Shown in pieces: positions 1 through 8,677 of a DNA stretch of 64,000 nt; position 1 is the first letter of the stretch; every line of letters starts with the position of its first letter. Source of the DNA: Kitasatospora sp. SolWspMP-SS2h (lineage in GTDB: Bacteria > Actinomycetota > Actinomycetes > Streptomycetales > Streptomycetaceae). The notes beneath the pieces are model-generated. The model searched no databases. It saw nothing but the letters and a program-made list of their open reading frames with translations, and was not told the origin of the DNA. The stretch lies in NCBI RefSeq assembly GCF_003259315.1, contig NZ_QLLT01000004.1:310001-374000 (forward strand), in the 5' to 3' direction. A program made the translations under genes and the position numbers.

Positions 1-92
1 GCGGGTGAACGATCCGACCGGTGCGAGCCGTCGGGTGGCGGAACCGGGCTCACCGGTGGTCGGGACGTGGCTGGCCGGGGGCGGGCGACGGC

Positions 93-480
93 CTGTCAGG
101 TCGCGCAGGTCCGGCCGGCCGGGGGCCTCGCCTGTCGGCGGGCCGGGCCCGGCCGTGAGCGCTCGGCGGTCCGTCCGGCGGCGCGGGCAGGTCTGCTGGT
201 GGTCCCAGCCGGTGGTCGGGGCGGTGGTGGTGGGGAACGGTCGGTGGTCTGTCAGGTCGCGCGTGCGGGTCGGCCGGTGGCCTCTCTCCGTCGGCGGGCC
301 GGGCCGGGCCGGGCCGGGCTGGGCCGTGGGTGTCCGGCGGGCCGTCAGGTGGCGGAGCCGGGTCGATTGGTGGCCTCAGCCAGTGGTCGGGCGTGGCCCG
401 CCGGGGTGGTCGGTGGTCTGTCCGGCGGCGAGGGATGACCGGTCGGTGGCCTCGATCTGTCGGCGGGCCGGGCCGGGCGC
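93..480. repeat. Three imperfect ~62-bp direct repeats in a 510-base stretch without a supported gene
   Basis: Three related copies start near 93, 249 and 418, so the period is about 156-169 bases. Each runs from a CTGTC(A/C)GG block to a GTCGGCGGGCCGGGCC block. Every reading frame here is open simply because of GC content, and the translations are low-complexity Gly/Arg/Pro/Val with no domain. I see no gene between 1 and 510, only this degenerate repeat family. Confidence 0.5.
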
Positions 481-510
481 CGGGGGTGCCTGGCGGGCCG
501 TCAGGTGTCC

Positions 511-1185
511 TCAGCCGTTGGCCGGGACGGCCACGGGCGCGGCCGGGGCGGTGCGGGGTGCCGGGAGGGGGTGTTGCGGGGCCGGGGCCGGAGCCGGGGC
601 CGGGGTGAACTCGATCGTGGTGAGGTGGGCGGCGGACGCGCGGGGCAGCAGGACGGCGGAGGCCACGCCGGGGGGCAGCGGGCCGTCGGCGGTGACCAGG
701 GTGCGCAGTGCGGCGGCGGCGCGGCGGTGGCGGGCGAAGGCGTAGCGGGAGACCCGGCGGCCGCGGCGGCGCTGTCCGTCGGCGGCCTGCGCGGGGCTGG
801 CGTCGAGCAGCAGCAGGTGCAGGCGGCGGCCCTGCCGAGCGGTGGTGCGGGCCAGGGCGCGGCGCACCCAGGGCAGGGTGCCGCAGTCGTGGACGACCAG
901 CGGGCCGCCGGCCCGTATCGCCGCGCGCAGCCGCAGGTAGTGGGCGAGCCGGACCAGCGGCCGGTAGAGCGCGTACGGGACGCCGGGCAGGGCGCGGGCG
1001 AACCGGGCCCGGGTGTGCTGGGAGTCGATCACCCGGGCGCGGGCGCAGCGCCGCATCAGGGTGCTCTTGCCGCTGCCGGGCAGCCCGGAGACCACCAGGA
1101 CGTCGTCCGCCGGGTAGGCCAGTCGGGCCGGGGCGGGACGGCCGGTCAGGTCGTGCCGGGCGTGCGGGCGCAGCTGCGGGGACAC
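511..1185 (-). CDS. P-loop AAA/kinase-like NTPase
   Basis: The 224-residue protein has a clear Walker A motif (GLPGSGKST) at about residues 35-43, following a beta-strand of the type VLVVSGLPG. A second hydrophobic strand (LVVHDCG) about 60 residues later probably carries the Walker B/substrate Asp. This arrangement is that of small kinase-like ATPases annotated as AAA family ATPases in actinomycetes; the phosphoryl acceptor is unknown. The C-terminus is a low-complexity Ala/Pro tail that is probably disordered. The GTG start at 1185 is chosen because an excellent ribosome site (GAGGAGG) lies about 6 bases upstream. It is divergent from the ATP-grasp pair, with 240 bases between them. Confidence 0.82.
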   Translation of the reverse strand: MSPQLRPHARHDLTGRPAPARLAYPADDVLVVSGLPGSGKSTLMRRCARARVIDSQHTRARFARALPGVPYALYRPLVRLAHYLRLRAAIRAGGPLVVHDCGTLPWVRRALARTTARQGRRLHLLLLDASPAQAADGQRRRGRRVSRYAFARHRRAAAALRTLVTADGPLPPGVASAVLLPRASAAHLTTIEFTPAPAPAPAPQHPLPAPRTAPAAPVAVPANG

Positions 1186-1425
1186 GTGGTCCTCCTCAAA
1201 GGGTCTGCCAAGGGTGCGTCATGTGAACGTCATGCCCAGGGAAGTCGGTTCCAGCCCTCGTCGAGGTGGCTGTGACGCGGCTGTATCCGTTCCCGGACAC
1301 CCTGGGTGAAATGCGGCGGACGATCCGTGGCAGGGTGGGCGGACGCGATTCGCCCCGGGGGAGTCCGACGGGGGCGGAGGGGAACAGTGGGAACAGTGGG
1401 AATGGGTGGGAATGGGGTGGGGCGC

Positions 1426-2307
1426 ATGAGGTTCTGCTTCCTGGTCGAGGAGCACTACCGCAACGACGGGATGCCGCTGGCCGTGGTCGAGCACCTGCGG
1501 GCCACCGGCCACCGGGTGGACGTGCTGCGCCCGGGCGCCGACCTGCTCGACCTCGCCGAACTGGTGCGCGCGGGCGAGCACGACGCGTGGGTGCTCAAGA
1601 CCGTCTCCGGCGGTCCGGGCCTGGGGCTGCTGGAGTCCGCCGCCGCGGCCGGTCTGACCACCGTCAACGACGCCCGGGCGATCCGTCCGGTCCGCGACAA
1701 GGCGCAGGCCGCCGTGGTCGCCGCGCTGCACGGCCTGCCGATGCCGCGGACCTGGGCCGCCGCCGACCCGGCCGCGTTCGCCGCGATCGACGCCCGCCGC
1801 TACCCGCTGGTCGTCAAGCCCGCCGACGGGTCCTCGGGGCGCGCCGTCCACCTGGTCGAACGGCCCGAGCAGCTGGCCGAGTTGGCCGCGCCCGCGGACG
1901 GCGGACTGCTGATCGCCCAGCCCTACGTCCGCAACGACGGCTGCGACCTGAAGGTGTACTGCGCGGGCGGCGAACTGTTCGCCACCCGGCGCACCTCGCC
2001 GCTGCACCCGAACCGCCCCGCCGTGGAGCGGCCCGTCCCGTTGCCGCGCGAGGTCGCCGCGCTCGCCGCGCAGGTCGGCGAGGTGTTCGGCCTCGACCTG
2101 TATGGGCTGGACGTGCTGATCGGCCCGGACGGCCCGGTGGTCGTCGACATCAACGACTTCCCGAGCTTCCGCCAAGTCCCGGACGCCGTCGAGCGGGTGG
2201 CCGACGCCGTGGTCCGGCTGGCCCGCACCGGCTCCTCCTGGCCCACCCCCGGCGCGGGCCCGCTGCTCACCGACGCCGGGGTCCCCGAGGCCCGGGCCGC
2301 CCGGTGA
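1426..2307 (+). CDS. ATP-grasp ligase (RimK/inositol-kinase-like), first of a pair
   Basis: A 293-residue protein with ATP-grasp features: a central strand YPLVVKPADGSSG (ATP-binding Lys and glycine-rich loop), an acidic pair in YGLDVLIGPDG, and the metal-binding VVVDINDFP segment near the C-terminus. These are the hallmarks of RimK-type peptide ligases and inositol-phosphate kinases, which join a carboxylate to an amine or phosphorylate through an acyl-phosphate-like step. The ATG at 1426 is chosen because MRFCFLVEE begins the N-terminal Rossmann-like domain; in-frame upstream sequence is low complexity. The stop codon overlaps the GTG of the next gene, so the two are translationally coupled. 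The substrate cannot be told from sequence. Confidence 0.85.
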   Translation: MRFCFLVEEHYRNDGMPLAVVEHLRATGHRVDVLRPGADLLDLAELVRAGEHDAWVLKTVSGGPGLGLLESAAAAGLTTVNDARAIRPVRDKAQAAVVAALHGLPMPRTWAAADPAAFAAIDARRYPLVVKPADGSSGRAVHLVERPEQLAELAAPADGGLLIAQPYVRNDGCDLKVYCAGGELFATRRTSPLHPNRPAVERPVPLPREVAALAAQVGEVFGLDLYGLDVLIGPDGPVVVDINDFPSFRQVPDAVERVADAVVRLARTGSSWPTPGAGPLLTDAGVPEARAAR

Positions 2308-3098
2308 CGCCGCCCGGGCCGCCCCGACCGACCCTGCCGACCCCGGCGCCCCGACCGCTGCGGATCGCCCTGGTCGCCCGCGAACCGGACCACCCGCTGC
2401 TCGCCGGGGCCCTTCAACTGCTGGAGCGAGAAGGGCACTTGGAGGTCGGCCAGGACGAACCGGTGGACGTGGTGCTGCTCAAGGCGCGCGACCCGCACGC
2501 GCTGCGGCGGGCCGAGCGGTACGAGCGGGCGGGCACGCCCGTGCTCAACTCGGCCGCCGTCACCGCCCGTTGCCAGGACCGCGCCTGGATGGAGCGCACC
2601 GCCCGGGCCGCCGGACTGCCGTTCGCCGCCACCCTCGGCGGCGGCGTCCTCGCCGAACTCGCCTGGCCCGGGCCGGTGGTGGTGAAGAGCCGGCACAGCC
2701 GCAAGGAGGACCTGGTGGCCCGGGCCGACACCCCCGCGCAGTGGCGCGCGCTCGCCGAGCGGTGGCCGGGGGAGCCGGTGCTGCTCCAGCGGCCGGTGTC
2801 CGGCGACGGCTGGGACCGCAAGCTGTGGGTGGTCGGCGGGCAGGTCTTCGCCGAGCTGCGCCGCTCCGAGCTGGAGCCCGGCGGGCCGGAGCGCCGCCCC
2901 TGGACGCCCGACCCGGGCGAACGGGCCATCGCCCTGGCCGCCGGGGAGGCGTTCGGGCTCCAGGTGTATGGCGTCGACCTGCTGCCGGGCCCGGACGGCC
3001 CGGTCGCCGTCGACGTCAACGCCTTCCCCGGCGTCCGCCACCAGGCCGGCGCCCCCGAGGCGCTCGCCGCGCTCGTGCTGCGCACCGCCGGACGCTGA
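2304..3098 (+). CDS. ATP-grasp ligase, second of a pair
   Basis: A 264-residue protein starting at a GTG that overlaps the previous stop (GTGA). It has the same fold as its neighbour: PVVVKSRHSRKEDL (ATP-binding Lys), LQRPVSGDGWDRKLWVVGG, YGVDLLPGPDG and the metal-binding VAVDVNAFPG near the C-terminus. The N-terminal domain is short and diverged. Two consecutive, coupled ATP-grasp proteins suggest either sequential ligations or a heteromeric enzyme. No small peptide gene or peptidase is seen beside them, so a peptide-tailoring role is only one possibility. Confidence 0.83.
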   Translation: MTPPGPPRPTLPTPAPRPLRIALVAREPDHPLLAGALQLLEREGHLEVGQDEPVDVVLLKARDPHALRRAERYERAGTPVLNSAAVTARCQDRAWMERTARAAGLPFAATLGGGVLAELAWPGPVVVKSRHSRKEDLVARADTPAQWRALAERWPGEPVLLQRPVSGDGWDRKLWVVGGQVFAELRRSELEPGGPERRPWTPDPGERAIALAAGEAFGLQVYGVDLLPGPDGPVAVDVNAFPGVRHQAGAPEALAALVLRTAGR

Positions 3099-3309
3099 GC
3101 CGCCCCCACCCCCGGACGCTGAGCCGCCCGTTCCGCCGGGACCGCCGCCCGTCCCGCCGAAACCGGTGCCCGGTACGCCCGTTCCCGCCGTGACCTGCCG
3201 GTTCCCGGCGCGCGGAGCGCCTACCGCATCCGCACCCCGTCGGTCCACCCGCCCCCGGGCGTCTGCGAGAATCGGTGCGCGGCGGAGCCACGGACGAGGG
3301 AGGAACGCG

Positions 3310-5022
3310 GTGCGCGAGGAGGGACCGCGGTCGCGGATGCCGCAGCTGAGGCTGGACGAGCTGCTGGACGAGCTGCAGGCCCGGATCGACGTGGCCCGGG
3401 GCACCCGTGACCGGGTGCACAGCCTGCTGGAGGCCGTCCTGTCGGTCGGCCGGGAGCTGGAACTCACCCAGGTGCTGCGCCGGATCGTGGAGGCGGCGGC
3501 CGTCCTCGCCGACGCCAAGTACGCGGCGCTCGGCATCATCGGCCCCGACGGCGACACCCTCTCGCAGTTCCTGACCGTCGGCCTGGACGAGGAGGAGATC
3601 TCCCGGATCGGCCCCTACCCGACCGGCAAGGGCCTGCTCGGCGAGCTGATCCGGCACCCGCAGCCGCTGCGCCTGGAGAACCTCACGGAGCACCCGGCGT
3701 CCACCGGCTGCCCCGCCCACCACCCCGAGATGCGGACCTTCCTGGGCCTGCCGGTGCGGGTGCGCGACGAGGTGTTCGGCAACATCTACCTGACCGACAA
3801 GCGCGGCGCGGCCGGGTTCGACGACGACGACGAGTCGGTGATCGCCACCCTCGCGGTCGCCGCGGGCGTGGCCATCGACAACGCCCGCCTGTACGAGGAG
3901 GCGCAGCGCAGACAGCGCTGGCTGACCGCCACCGCCGAGATCAACCGCCGTCTGCTGTCCGGGAGTTCGCGTGCCCAGGTGGTGGAGCTGATCGCCCAGC
4001 GGGCCTGTGACATCTCCGGCGCGAAGCTGGCCGAGGTGCTGACCGCGCTGCCCGACGGCAGCGGCCTGCGGGTCGAACTGGCCCTCGGCGGGGACGTCAA
4101 CGGCCGGGTCGGGGTGGCGGTGGCGCTGGACGGCACGATCTCCGGCGCGGCCTGCGCGACCGGCTTCCCGGTCGCCTCGCCCGACCTGGCGCAGGACCCG
4201 CGCTACCCCGGCTGCGTGCCGCGCTTCGAGGGCACGGGCCCGGCCGTCGCGGTGCCGCTGGGGCGGGCCGAGGGCCACACCGAGGGGGTGCTGCTGCTGG
4301 TGCGCGGCAGCGGCGAGCCGGAGTTCACCGAGCGCGAGACCGACCCGCTGCTGGGCTTCGCCGACCAGGCCGCGCTCGCCCTGGAACTGGCCGAACGGCG
4401 GCGCGACGCCGAGCAGTTGGCCGTCCTGGAGGACCGCGACCGGATCGCCCGCGACCTGCACGACCTGGCCATCCAGCGGCTGTTCGCCACCGGCATGACG
4501 CTCCAGAGCGCGTCCCGCTTCATCGACCACCCCGGCGCGGCCGACCGGGTCCTGCGGGCGGTCGGCGACCTGGACGAGACCATCAAGATCATCCGTTCGA
4601 CGATCTTCGGGCTGCGGGTGCGCGAGGCCGGCGCCGGGCAGGGCCTGCGGGCCCGGGCCGTGCACGTGGTCGAGGAGGCGCAGGCCGCCCTCGGCTTCGC
4701 GCCCCGGCTGAGCATGGAGGGCCTGCTCGACACCGATGTGCCGCCCGCCGTCGCCGACCACCTGGTCGCCGTCCTCGGCGAGGCGCTCAGCAACGCCGCC
4801 CGGCACGCCCGGGCCGGCCGGGTCGAGGTCACCCTCCAGGCGGCCGGCGGCCAGGTCGCGCTGACCGTCCAGGACGACGGCGTAGGCATCCCCGCCCAGG
4901 GCCGCCGCAGCGGCCTGCGCAACCTGGCGGAGCGCGCCCGCACCCTCGGCGGCTCCCTCGCCGTCACCGCCCCGCCCGCCGGCGGCACCGTCCTCAACTG
5001 GACCGTCCCGCTCGGACACTGA
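3310..5022 (+). CDS. GAF-GAF sensor histidine kinase (DevS/DosS-like)
   Basis: A 570-residue two-component sensor of the HisKA_3 class. Two GAF domains (about residues 35-190 and 210-360) precede a dimerisation segment with the phosphorylated His384 in RDLHDLAIQRLF, then a HATPase domain with N-box (GEALSNAARHA, about 490) and G-box (QDDGVGIP, about 520). No transmembrane segment is seen, so it is a soluble cytoplasmic sensor like mycobacterial DevS/DosT, which bind haem in a GAF domain; haem binding here is not shown. The GTG at 3310 has a strong GGGAGGA site; an ATG 27 bases downstream is an alternative. The likely partner is the NarL-type regulator at 7208-7915. Confidence 0.9.
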   Translation: MREEGPRSRMPQLRLDELLDELQARIDVARGTRDRVHSLLEAVLSVGRELELTQVLRRIVEAAAVLADAKYAALGIIGPDGDTLSQFLTVGLDEEEISRIGPYPTGKGLLGELIRHPQPLRLENLTEHPASTGCPAHHPEMRTFLGLPVRVRDEVFGNIYLTDKRGAAGFDDDDESVIATLAVAAGVAIDNARLYEEAQRRQRWLTATAEINRRLLSGSSRAQVVELIAQRACDISGAKLAEVLTALPDGSGLRVELALGGDVNGRVGVAVALDGTISGAACATGFPVASPDLAQDPRYPGCVPRFEGTGPAVAVPLGRAEGHTEGVLLLVRGSGEPEFTERETDPLLGFADQAALALELAERRRDAEQLAVLEDRDRIARDLHDLAIQRLFATGMTLQSASRFIDHPGAADRVLRAVGDLDETIKIIRSTIFGLRVREAGAGQGLRARAVHVVEEAQAALGFAPRLSMEGLLDTDVPPAVADHLVAVLGEALSNAARHARAGRVEVTLQAAGGQVALTVQDDGVGIPAQGRRSGLRNLAERARTLGGSLAVTAPPAGGTVLNWTVPLGH

Positions 5023-5034
5023 CGATCCGTCAGT
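5018..5034. terminator. Short hairpin between convergent genes
   Basis: ACTGACG / ATC / CGTCAGT forms a perfect 7-bp stem with a 3-base loop and overlaps the histidine kinase stop codon. It sits in the 33-base gap before the convergent sigma factor gene. It is short and has no T-tract, so function is uncertain. Confidence 0.35.
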
Positions 5035-5055
5035 ATCCGTCCGCCGGACCCGCCG

Positions 5056-6360
5056 TCAGCCCAGCGCCGCCGCCTTGCGCAGCAGGACGGCCCGTTCGCG
5101 GGCGTTGCCGCAGCGCCGGGCGGCGAGTTCGAGTTCGGCGCGGGCCTCGGCGGTGCGGCCCAGCCGGGACAGCAGTTCGCCGCGCACGCCCGGCAGCAGG
5201 TGGGAGCCGGGCAGCCGGCCGGCGGCGAGCAGGTCGTCGACGAGGGCCAGCGCCTCGGCCGGGCCGCTCGCCATCGCGACCGCGACCGCCCGGTTCAGCT
5301 CGACCACCGGCGACGGCGCGATCCGGCCGAGCGCCTCGTAGAGCAGCACGACCTGCTCCCAGTCGGTCTCCGCCACCGAGGGCGCCACCGCGTGGCAGGC
5401 GGCGATCGACGCCTGCAACCCGTACGGCCCCGGGCCGCGCCCGGTCGACGCGGCCCGGCCGAGCGCCGCCAGCCCGCGCCGGATCGCGGAGCGGTCCCAG
5501 CGCCCGCGGTCCTGGTCCTCCAGCAGCACCGCCTCCCCGTCCGGCCCGGTGCGGGCCGGGAAGCGCGCCGCCGTCAGCTCGAACAGCGCCAGCAGACCGT
5601 ACGGTTCGCCCTCGTCCGGCAGCAGGGCGGCCAGCGTCCGGGCCAGCCGGAGCGCCTCGTACGCGAGGTCCGGGCGGAGCAGGTCCGGGCCCGCCGTCGC
5701 GGTCGACCCCTCCGTGAACACCACGTACAGCACGCTCAGCACCGCGCCCAGCCGGGCCCGCCGCTCCTCGGCGGGCGGCAGCTCGAACGGGACGCGGGCC
5801 GCCGCGATCGTCTTCTTCGCCCGGGTGATCCGGGCCTGCACGGTGGGCACCGGCACCAGGAACGCCCGGGCGATCTCCTCGCTGGACAGGCCGCTCACCA
5901 CGCGCAGCGTCAGCGCCACCCGGGCCTCGGGCGAGAGCACCGGGTGGCAGGCGGTGAACACCAGCGCCAGCACGTCGTCGTCGATCCGGTCCGGGTCCCA
6001 CGGCAGGTCGTCCGGCCGCGCGCCGCCGGGCGCCGCGCCCGCGTGCGCCTCGCCCTCGGCGAGCGGGCCCGCCAGCAGGGCGTACCGGCTGTCCAGCGCT
6101 GAGCGGCGGCGGAAGGCGTCCACCGCCCGCCGCCGGGCGGTGGTCAGCAGCCAGCCCACCGGCTCGGCGGGCGCGCCGTCGCGCGACCAGCGGACCAGCG
6201 CCTCCGCCAGCGCCTCCTGCGCGACGTCCTCGGCCAGCGCGAAGTCCCCGGTCCAGCGGGCCAGCGCGCCGACCACCCGGGCTGACTCGATCCGCCAGAC
6301 CGCCGCGACGGCCCGCCGCGCCGCCTCGGTGACCGGTGGGCCGTCGTCGGTGACCGGCAT
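5056..6360 (-). CDS. ECF42-type RNA polymerase sigma factor with C-terminal TPR-like extension
   Basis: A 434-residue protein with sigma region 2 (about 10-75, LAEDVAQEALAEAL), a linker, sigma region 4 (about 115-175, LRVVSGLSSEEIARAFLVP then VQARITRAKKTI) and a long helical C-terminal domain that ends in TPR-like repeats. This length and architecture match the ECF42 group. The family is known to be encoded beside DGPF (YCII-related) proteins, exactly as here: the ATG at 6360 overlaps the TGA of the upstream DGPF gene by one base (TGATG). No anti-sigma factor is present; in ECF42 members the C-terminal extension is thought to take the regulatory role. Confidence 0.9.
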   Translation of the reverse strand: MPVTDDGPPVTEAARRAVAAVWRIESARVVGALARWTGDFALAEDVAQEALAEALVRWSRDGAPAEPVGWLLTTARRRAVDAFRRRSALDSRYALLAGPLAEGEAHAGAAPGGARPDDLPWDPDRIDDDVLALVFTACHPVLSPEARVALTLRVVSGLSSEEIARAFLVPVPTVQARITRAKKTIAAARVPFELPPAEERRARLGAVLSVLYVVFTEGSTATAGPDLLRPDLAYEALRLARTLAALLPDEGEPYGLLALFELTAARFPARTGPDGEAVLLEDQDRGRWDRSAIRRGLAALGRAASTGRGPGPYGLQASIAACHAVAPSVAETDWEQVVLLYEALGRIAPSPVVELNRAVAVAMASGPAEALALVDDLLAAGRLPGSHLLPGVRGELLSRLGRTAEARAELELAARRCGNARERAVLLRKAAALG

Positions 6361-6779
6361 CAGAGCTGACCGGTCCGCTCGCGCCACGCCCGCTCCTTGA
6401 CGATCCACTCGTTGTCCTGCGGGAACTCCTCGATGCCCGGCACCCGCCGCACCTCGCACTTCGCCCCCGGCATCGCCGGCAGCCGCTTCGCCCACTCCAC
6501 GGCCTCCTCCTTCGACGCGACGTCGAGCAGGTAGAACCCGCCGAACAGCTCCTTCGTCTCCCCGTACGGCCCGTCCGTGACCACCGGCACCTCACCGCCG
6601 AAGTCGACCACCGCGCCCTGCGACGCGTCGTCCAGGCCCTCCGCGGCGACCAGCACGCCCGCCCGGATCAGCTCCTCGTTGAACCGCCCCACCGTTTCGA
6701 GCATCTCCTCGAAGGGCGTCTCCATCATCTTCGCGAGCGTCTCGTCCGTCGCCCGCATGATCAGCATGTACTTCGCCAT
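6360..6779 (-). CDS. DGPF/YCII-related protein
   Basis: A 139-residue YCII-fold protein. It shows the family signature DGPYGETKELFGGFYLLD (a DGPF variant), preceded by the MAKYMLIMRATDE strand. Function is unknown at the biochemical level, but it is the regular operon partner of ECF42 sigma factors and is usually among their regulatory targets. The ATG at 6779 has a GGAG site 7-8 bases upstream. It is translationally coupled to the downstream sigma factor gene. Confidence 0.88.
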   Translation of the reverse strand: MAKYMLIMRATDETLAKMMETPFEEMLETVGRFNEELIRAGVLVAAEGLDDASQGAVVDFGGEVPVVTDGPYGETKELFGGFYLLDVASKEEAVEWAKRLPAMPGAKCEVRRVPGIEEFPQDNEWIVKERAWRERTGQL

Positions 6780-7207
6780 CGCCGCTCTCCTCGTCCTCGG
6801 GGCCGTGTTCCGACCCTCTCCACTCCAAGGTCGAACGGTACGGGCGCGGATCGACACCGGAACCGAAAAAGTTCGCCCTCCTCCCCGCACCGCCCGTCCG
6901 ACGGCCTCCGGCAGCCGCCGCCCGGGTCAGCGCGCGATGGTGCGCGGGGTGCTCGGACGGCCGCCGAGGAGGTCCAGGCCGATCAAGGTGACCCGGGCCT
7001 CCGAAGCCCACCGCGATCCGGTCCGGGACGTACCCCTTCCCCTTCGCGCCCTGGTAGGAGCCGAGCCCGTCGCCCTCGCCCTCGCCGCACGTGCCCGGGT
7101 CCCCGTGGCGGGCGGACCAGCCGCTGCCGACCACCAACTCCAGCCGGGGGACCGGATCGATGGAGAAGACGACGTCGGTCACGGTCACCCCCCCGGGGTG
7201 CCGGGGC
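6780..7207. other. Intergenic stretch with possible decayed coding sequence
   Basis: This 428-base gap holds the promoter region of the DGPF/ECF42 pair. On the minus strand below 7188 there is a stretch of plausible protein (MTVTDVVFSIDPVPRLELVV, then a Gly-rich segment), which seems to continue in another frame as ARVTLIGLDLLGG. It may be a frameshifted relic, but I recognise no family, so no gene is called. Confidence 0.3.
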
Positions 7208-7915
7208 TCAGAAACCCCGCTCGCCGCTGCCGCTACCGCCGCCGCTACCGCTGCCGCCCGGCTGCGCGGCCAGGGTCTGGGTGGCGATCACCGCGGCCTG
7301 GACGCGGCGCTCCACGCCGAGTTTGGCCAGCAGCCGGGAGATGTGGTTCTTCACGGTCTTCTCGGCGAGGAACACCCGCTCGCCGATCTGGCGGTTGGTC
7401 AGTCCCTCGCCGATCAGCGCCAGGATCTCCCGCTCCCGGTCGGTCAGGTGCGGGAACTCCGGTGCGGGCGCCGGGGTGTCACCGCGCAGCCGGGCCATCA
7501 GCCGGGTCGCCGCGCCCGAGTCCAGCATCGACCGGCCCGAGGCGACCGTGCGGATCGCGGTGACCAGGTCGGTGCCGCTGATCTGCTTGAGCACGTAGCC
7601 CGCCGCGCCCGCCATGATCGAGTCGAGCAGCGCCTCCTCGTCGTCGAACGAGGTGAGCATCAGGCAGGCGAGTTGCGGCATCCGTGAACGCAACTCCCGG
7701 CAGACCGTCACCCCGTCGCCGTCCGGCAGCCGCATGTCGAGCACCGCGACGTCCGGGCGCAGCGCCGGCACCCGGGCCAGCGCCTGCTCGACCGTCCCGG
7801 CCTCGCCGACGACCTGGAGGTCCGGCTCCGAGTCCAGCAGGTCGTGCACCCCGCGGCGGACCACCTCGTGGTCGTCCAGCAGGAACACCCTGATCGGTGC
7901 CGAACCCTCGGACAT
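7208..7915 (-). CDS. NarL/FixJ (DevR-like) response regulator
   Basis: A 235-residue response regulator. The receiver domain (about 8-125) has the acidic pair in [13 protein letters not shown], the phosphorylated Asp60 in [14 protein letters not shown], a Thr/Ser switch in LMLTSF, and the conserved Lys in YVLKQISG. A LuxR-type helix-turn-helix follows (about 160-220: [20 protein letters not shown], then [17 protein letters not shown]). It resembles DevR, the partner of GAF-GAF DevS kinases, which makes the kinase at 3310-5022 its probable partner although an ECF/DGPF pair lies between them. The Gly/Ser-rich C-terminal tail is extra. ATG at 7915 has a GGAG site. Confidence 0.88.
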   Translation of the reverse strand: MSEGSAPIRVFLLDDHEVVRRGVHDLLDSEPDLQVVGEAGTVEQALARVPALRPDVAVLDMRLPDGDGVTVCRELRSRMPQLACLMLTSFDDEEALLDSIMAGAAGYVLKQISGTDLVTAIRTVASGRSMLDSGAATRLMARLRGDTPAPAPEFPHLTDREREILALIGEGLTNRQIGERVFLAEKTVKNHISRLLAKLGVERRVQAAVIATQTLAAQPGGSGSGGGSGSGERGF

Positions 7916-8677
7916 GGCAGCACTCCTCCTCGCAGACCCCTGCCCCCCGCGTACACCCCGCAGTCTGCCAAACCCGTCCCGCCCGCCGACAGGGCCACCC
8001 GCCCCCGACCGCCGCCCGGACCAGGACCCGACCGGCCCTTGACGGTTTCCGCCCGGACGTGCTCGAACCGCCCGCCGCGCCCACACCCTTCACCTCACCG
8101 TGCCCGTGCCGCCTCACCCGCCGCCCGCGTCATCCGCCGCCCGGGTCACCCGCCACGTTCCACCGCCCGGCCCGCCAGGGCGGCCGCCCGCCGCCCGGCC
8201 CGGCCCACCCCGCGGCGGAGCGGGTCGCGCCGCGCGCCCCCGCCCCGCCGGTGGTGCGGCTGCTGACGGCGGTCGAACCGGCGGCGGGTCAGCGGGCGCA
8301 CGGACGGGCGGTGCGGACGGGGCGCGCGAGGATTCCCCTCCCCGGCGGCGCGACCATGGCAGTCTGCCGAAACGGTCCGGCGCGCGGCCAGGGGCAGGAG
8401 GTCCCGCGCACCGGGCCGATGGTCCCGGACCGGACGGACCGGCCTGAACCCCCGCGCCCGGGCGAACCGTCCACCGGCCCCGCCTCGACGGCCCGGCGGC
8501 GCCCCGCGACCGCACTCCGCTCGGGCACCGCCCGCTCGGGCCGGGCCACCCCACCCCCGGCCCGACGTCCACGGCGCCCGCCGCCTCCCCCTTCGTCCGC
8601 CCCGCCCCTCCTCACCCACTGCTACGACCCGCCGAGCCCGCCACCCGTCTCCCCCCGGACAGGGTGGTGGCGGGACG
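7916..8677. other. 762-base intergenic stretch, no gene seen
   Basis: The stretch lies between the response regulator start and the lipoprotein stop. It is extremely C-rich on the plus strand. Every frame is open, but all translations are Pro/Arg/Gly/Ala low complexity with no motif and no good ribosome site. It should hold the response regulator promoter. Nothing else is supported. Confidence 0.5.

Noticed and set aside
3099-3309. Possible RiPP precursor after the ATP-grasp pair
   Set aside because: The gap holds only Pro/Arg-rich frames and a short direct repeat (CGGACGCTGAGCCGCCC); no leader/core pattern is visible.
7916-8677. Several open frames of 96-157 codons
   Set aside because: Pro/Arg/Gly-rich translations on both strands at once, no ribosome sites, no motifs.
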